Positions 63,061-64,000 of a stretch of 64,000 nucleotides of DNA are shown piece after piece. Position 1 is the stretch's first letter. Each line of letters begins with the position of its first letter. The notes below the pieces were generated by a model. That model saw nothing but the letters and a program-made list of their open reading frames with translations, made no database searches and was not told the origin of the DNA. The position numbers and the translations under genes were made by a program. This DNA comes from Zasmidium citrigriseum (taxonomy: Eukaryota; Ascomycota; Dothideomycetes; Mycosphaerellales; Mycosphaerellaceae), in assembly GCA_002786025.1 (NCBI GenBank), contig NHNW01000032.1:186001-250000 (forward strand), read 5' to 3'.

Positions 63061-64000
63061 GATATAGGCTAAGGGCGAATATACGGGAGCTTACTATTAT
63101 CCTTAAGGTAAATCTTATAATCGGTCGGTCGATAAGGTAGTAACTTATTAGCCTCTCTACGTAACTAGATATTAGCCTAGTCCTAATATTCCTTTAGTAG
63201 TCGATCTAGAACGTCTTCGTCCTTATCGCGAGTTTATATAAACTTAGCGATATTAGTAGGAGTATATATAGCGTACGAATAGGCTAGCTATATAGAGTAT
63301 AAAGGAATATCTACGATTAGTACTTAAAGGTAGTAAAGGAAGACTTCTACTCCTTCGCGTTAAGCGTATATACTAAAAGCCTAGGCTCCTACCTCCTCGA
63401 TATTATTATTTCTATCCTAGAAGGATCGAGAAGGTAACCTATCGGTCTGTTTAGTAGAGCGGTATCGATTATAGAAAGGCGTTAGGCGTACGTTACGTAA
63501 GGTAGGGACTAAAACGTCCTTATATAGGCTATAACTATAGTAGCTAGACTAGGTAAAGGTAAGGCGATCGCTTCGCTAGTCCTTATACGGCTAGTACTTA
63601 CGATACTAATTACGGCTAAGCGATACGTCGTATCCTAGGTTAGTAACAAAGTATTTAAGCTTTTCGGTATAGCTACTAATATCTAGATAGATCGAGATAA
63701 AGTAGGTAATAGAGGAGGCGGCTTTAGATATATCTACTAGTCTAAGGGGAATAGGCGTCTTTAATAGTAGTAGGGGAAGCTAGTATTATTACGCGTAGAG
63801 TATATTATAGAAGGAAGCGGTACTACTATTATTAAGAAAGATTATTATATTATAACTATTAATAGTACTAGTAACGATAAAGTATTTATCTATACTTAGT
63901 ATATCGGTCTTGTCTATAGAAGGAATAAAAGAAACTAGTATTAATAATAATAAGGCGTATATACGTTCTTCTTATAATATACTCGAGGGACTACTATTCG

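Larger units (their letters stand above)
60234..64000 (-). mobile_element. Chromodomain Ty3/Gypsy element (chromovirus-type), main part, RIP-inactivated
   Basis: Minus-strand pol with RIP stops. In its 5' to 3' order: protease or gag beyond 63,200 and past the window edge, reverse transcriptase, RNase H, integrase, and the start of a chromodomain. The chromodomain is recognised by ILDSRKRGRGV and FLV at 60,245-60,282 and is interrupted by the inner element at 60,233; the rest is at 43,915-44,408. Chromodomains guide such integrases to heterochromatin marks. Its left LTR lies at about 43,745-43,914; the other must be beyond 64,000. Confidence 0.82.

Noticed and set aside
41912..64000. Centromere or telomere
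   Set aside because: The block is explained by three transposon families; no telomere repeat or satellite array is present.

Overview
The window looks like a chromosome-arm segment from a filamentous ascomycete (Pezizomycotina). The evidence is short introns of about 50-60 bases with GTAYGT donors and CTRAC branch sites, HET-domain, UstYa-like and Zn2Cys6 genes, many F-box-like proteins, and a block of transposons destroyed by repeat-induced point mutation (RIP). A Dothideomycete is my best guess, but that is inference.

Positions 1-41,911 are ordinary coding DNA. In order they hold: two F-box/2EXR-type genes (-), a C2H2 zinc-finger gene (-), a possible broken gene (-), a UstYa-like oxidase gene (-), two long F-box-like genes (+), a 3.8 kb stretch with no convincing gene, a small Zn2Cys6 protein (+), three F-box-like genes (+), an intact HET gene (+) and a HET pseudogene (+), a frameshifted tail-anchored zincin (+), a MYND/MYND-less paralogue pair (+), two F-box-like paralogues that share an intron position (+), a divergent pair (F-box-like - / His-rich protein +), two more F-box-like paralogues (-), an intron-containing tRNA-like gene, and a GNAT-like gene with a truncated paralogue. 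At least twelve of these genes begin with an F-box-like module followed by a variable C-terminal half. They fall into recognisable subfamilies, so the region has grown by local duplication.

Positions 41,912-64,000 are a nest of dead transposons. A hAT transposase relic (+) is cut by a chromodomain Ty3/Gypsy element (-), which enters with an LTR and polypurine tract. That element is cut in its chromodomain by a second Ty3/Gypsy-like element (+) of about 15.8 kb, bounded by 356-base LTRs. Besides gag-protease and RT-RNaseH-integrase, the inner element carries three long extra decayed reading frames between integrase and the 3' LTR, and five copies of a roughly 25-base palindrome about 3-4 kb apart. 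Nearly every CpA and TpG in the block has become TpA, so reading frames are full of TAG/TAA, while CpG is kept and local GC can still exceed 50%. The block begins exactly where the second GNAT-like gene stops, so it probably broke that gene.

Functionally, the left part is an accessory region of adaptor-like (F-box), self-recognition (HET), regulatory (zinc finger) and secondary-metabolite (UstYa) genes next to a silenced repeat block. No complete metabolic pathway is present.
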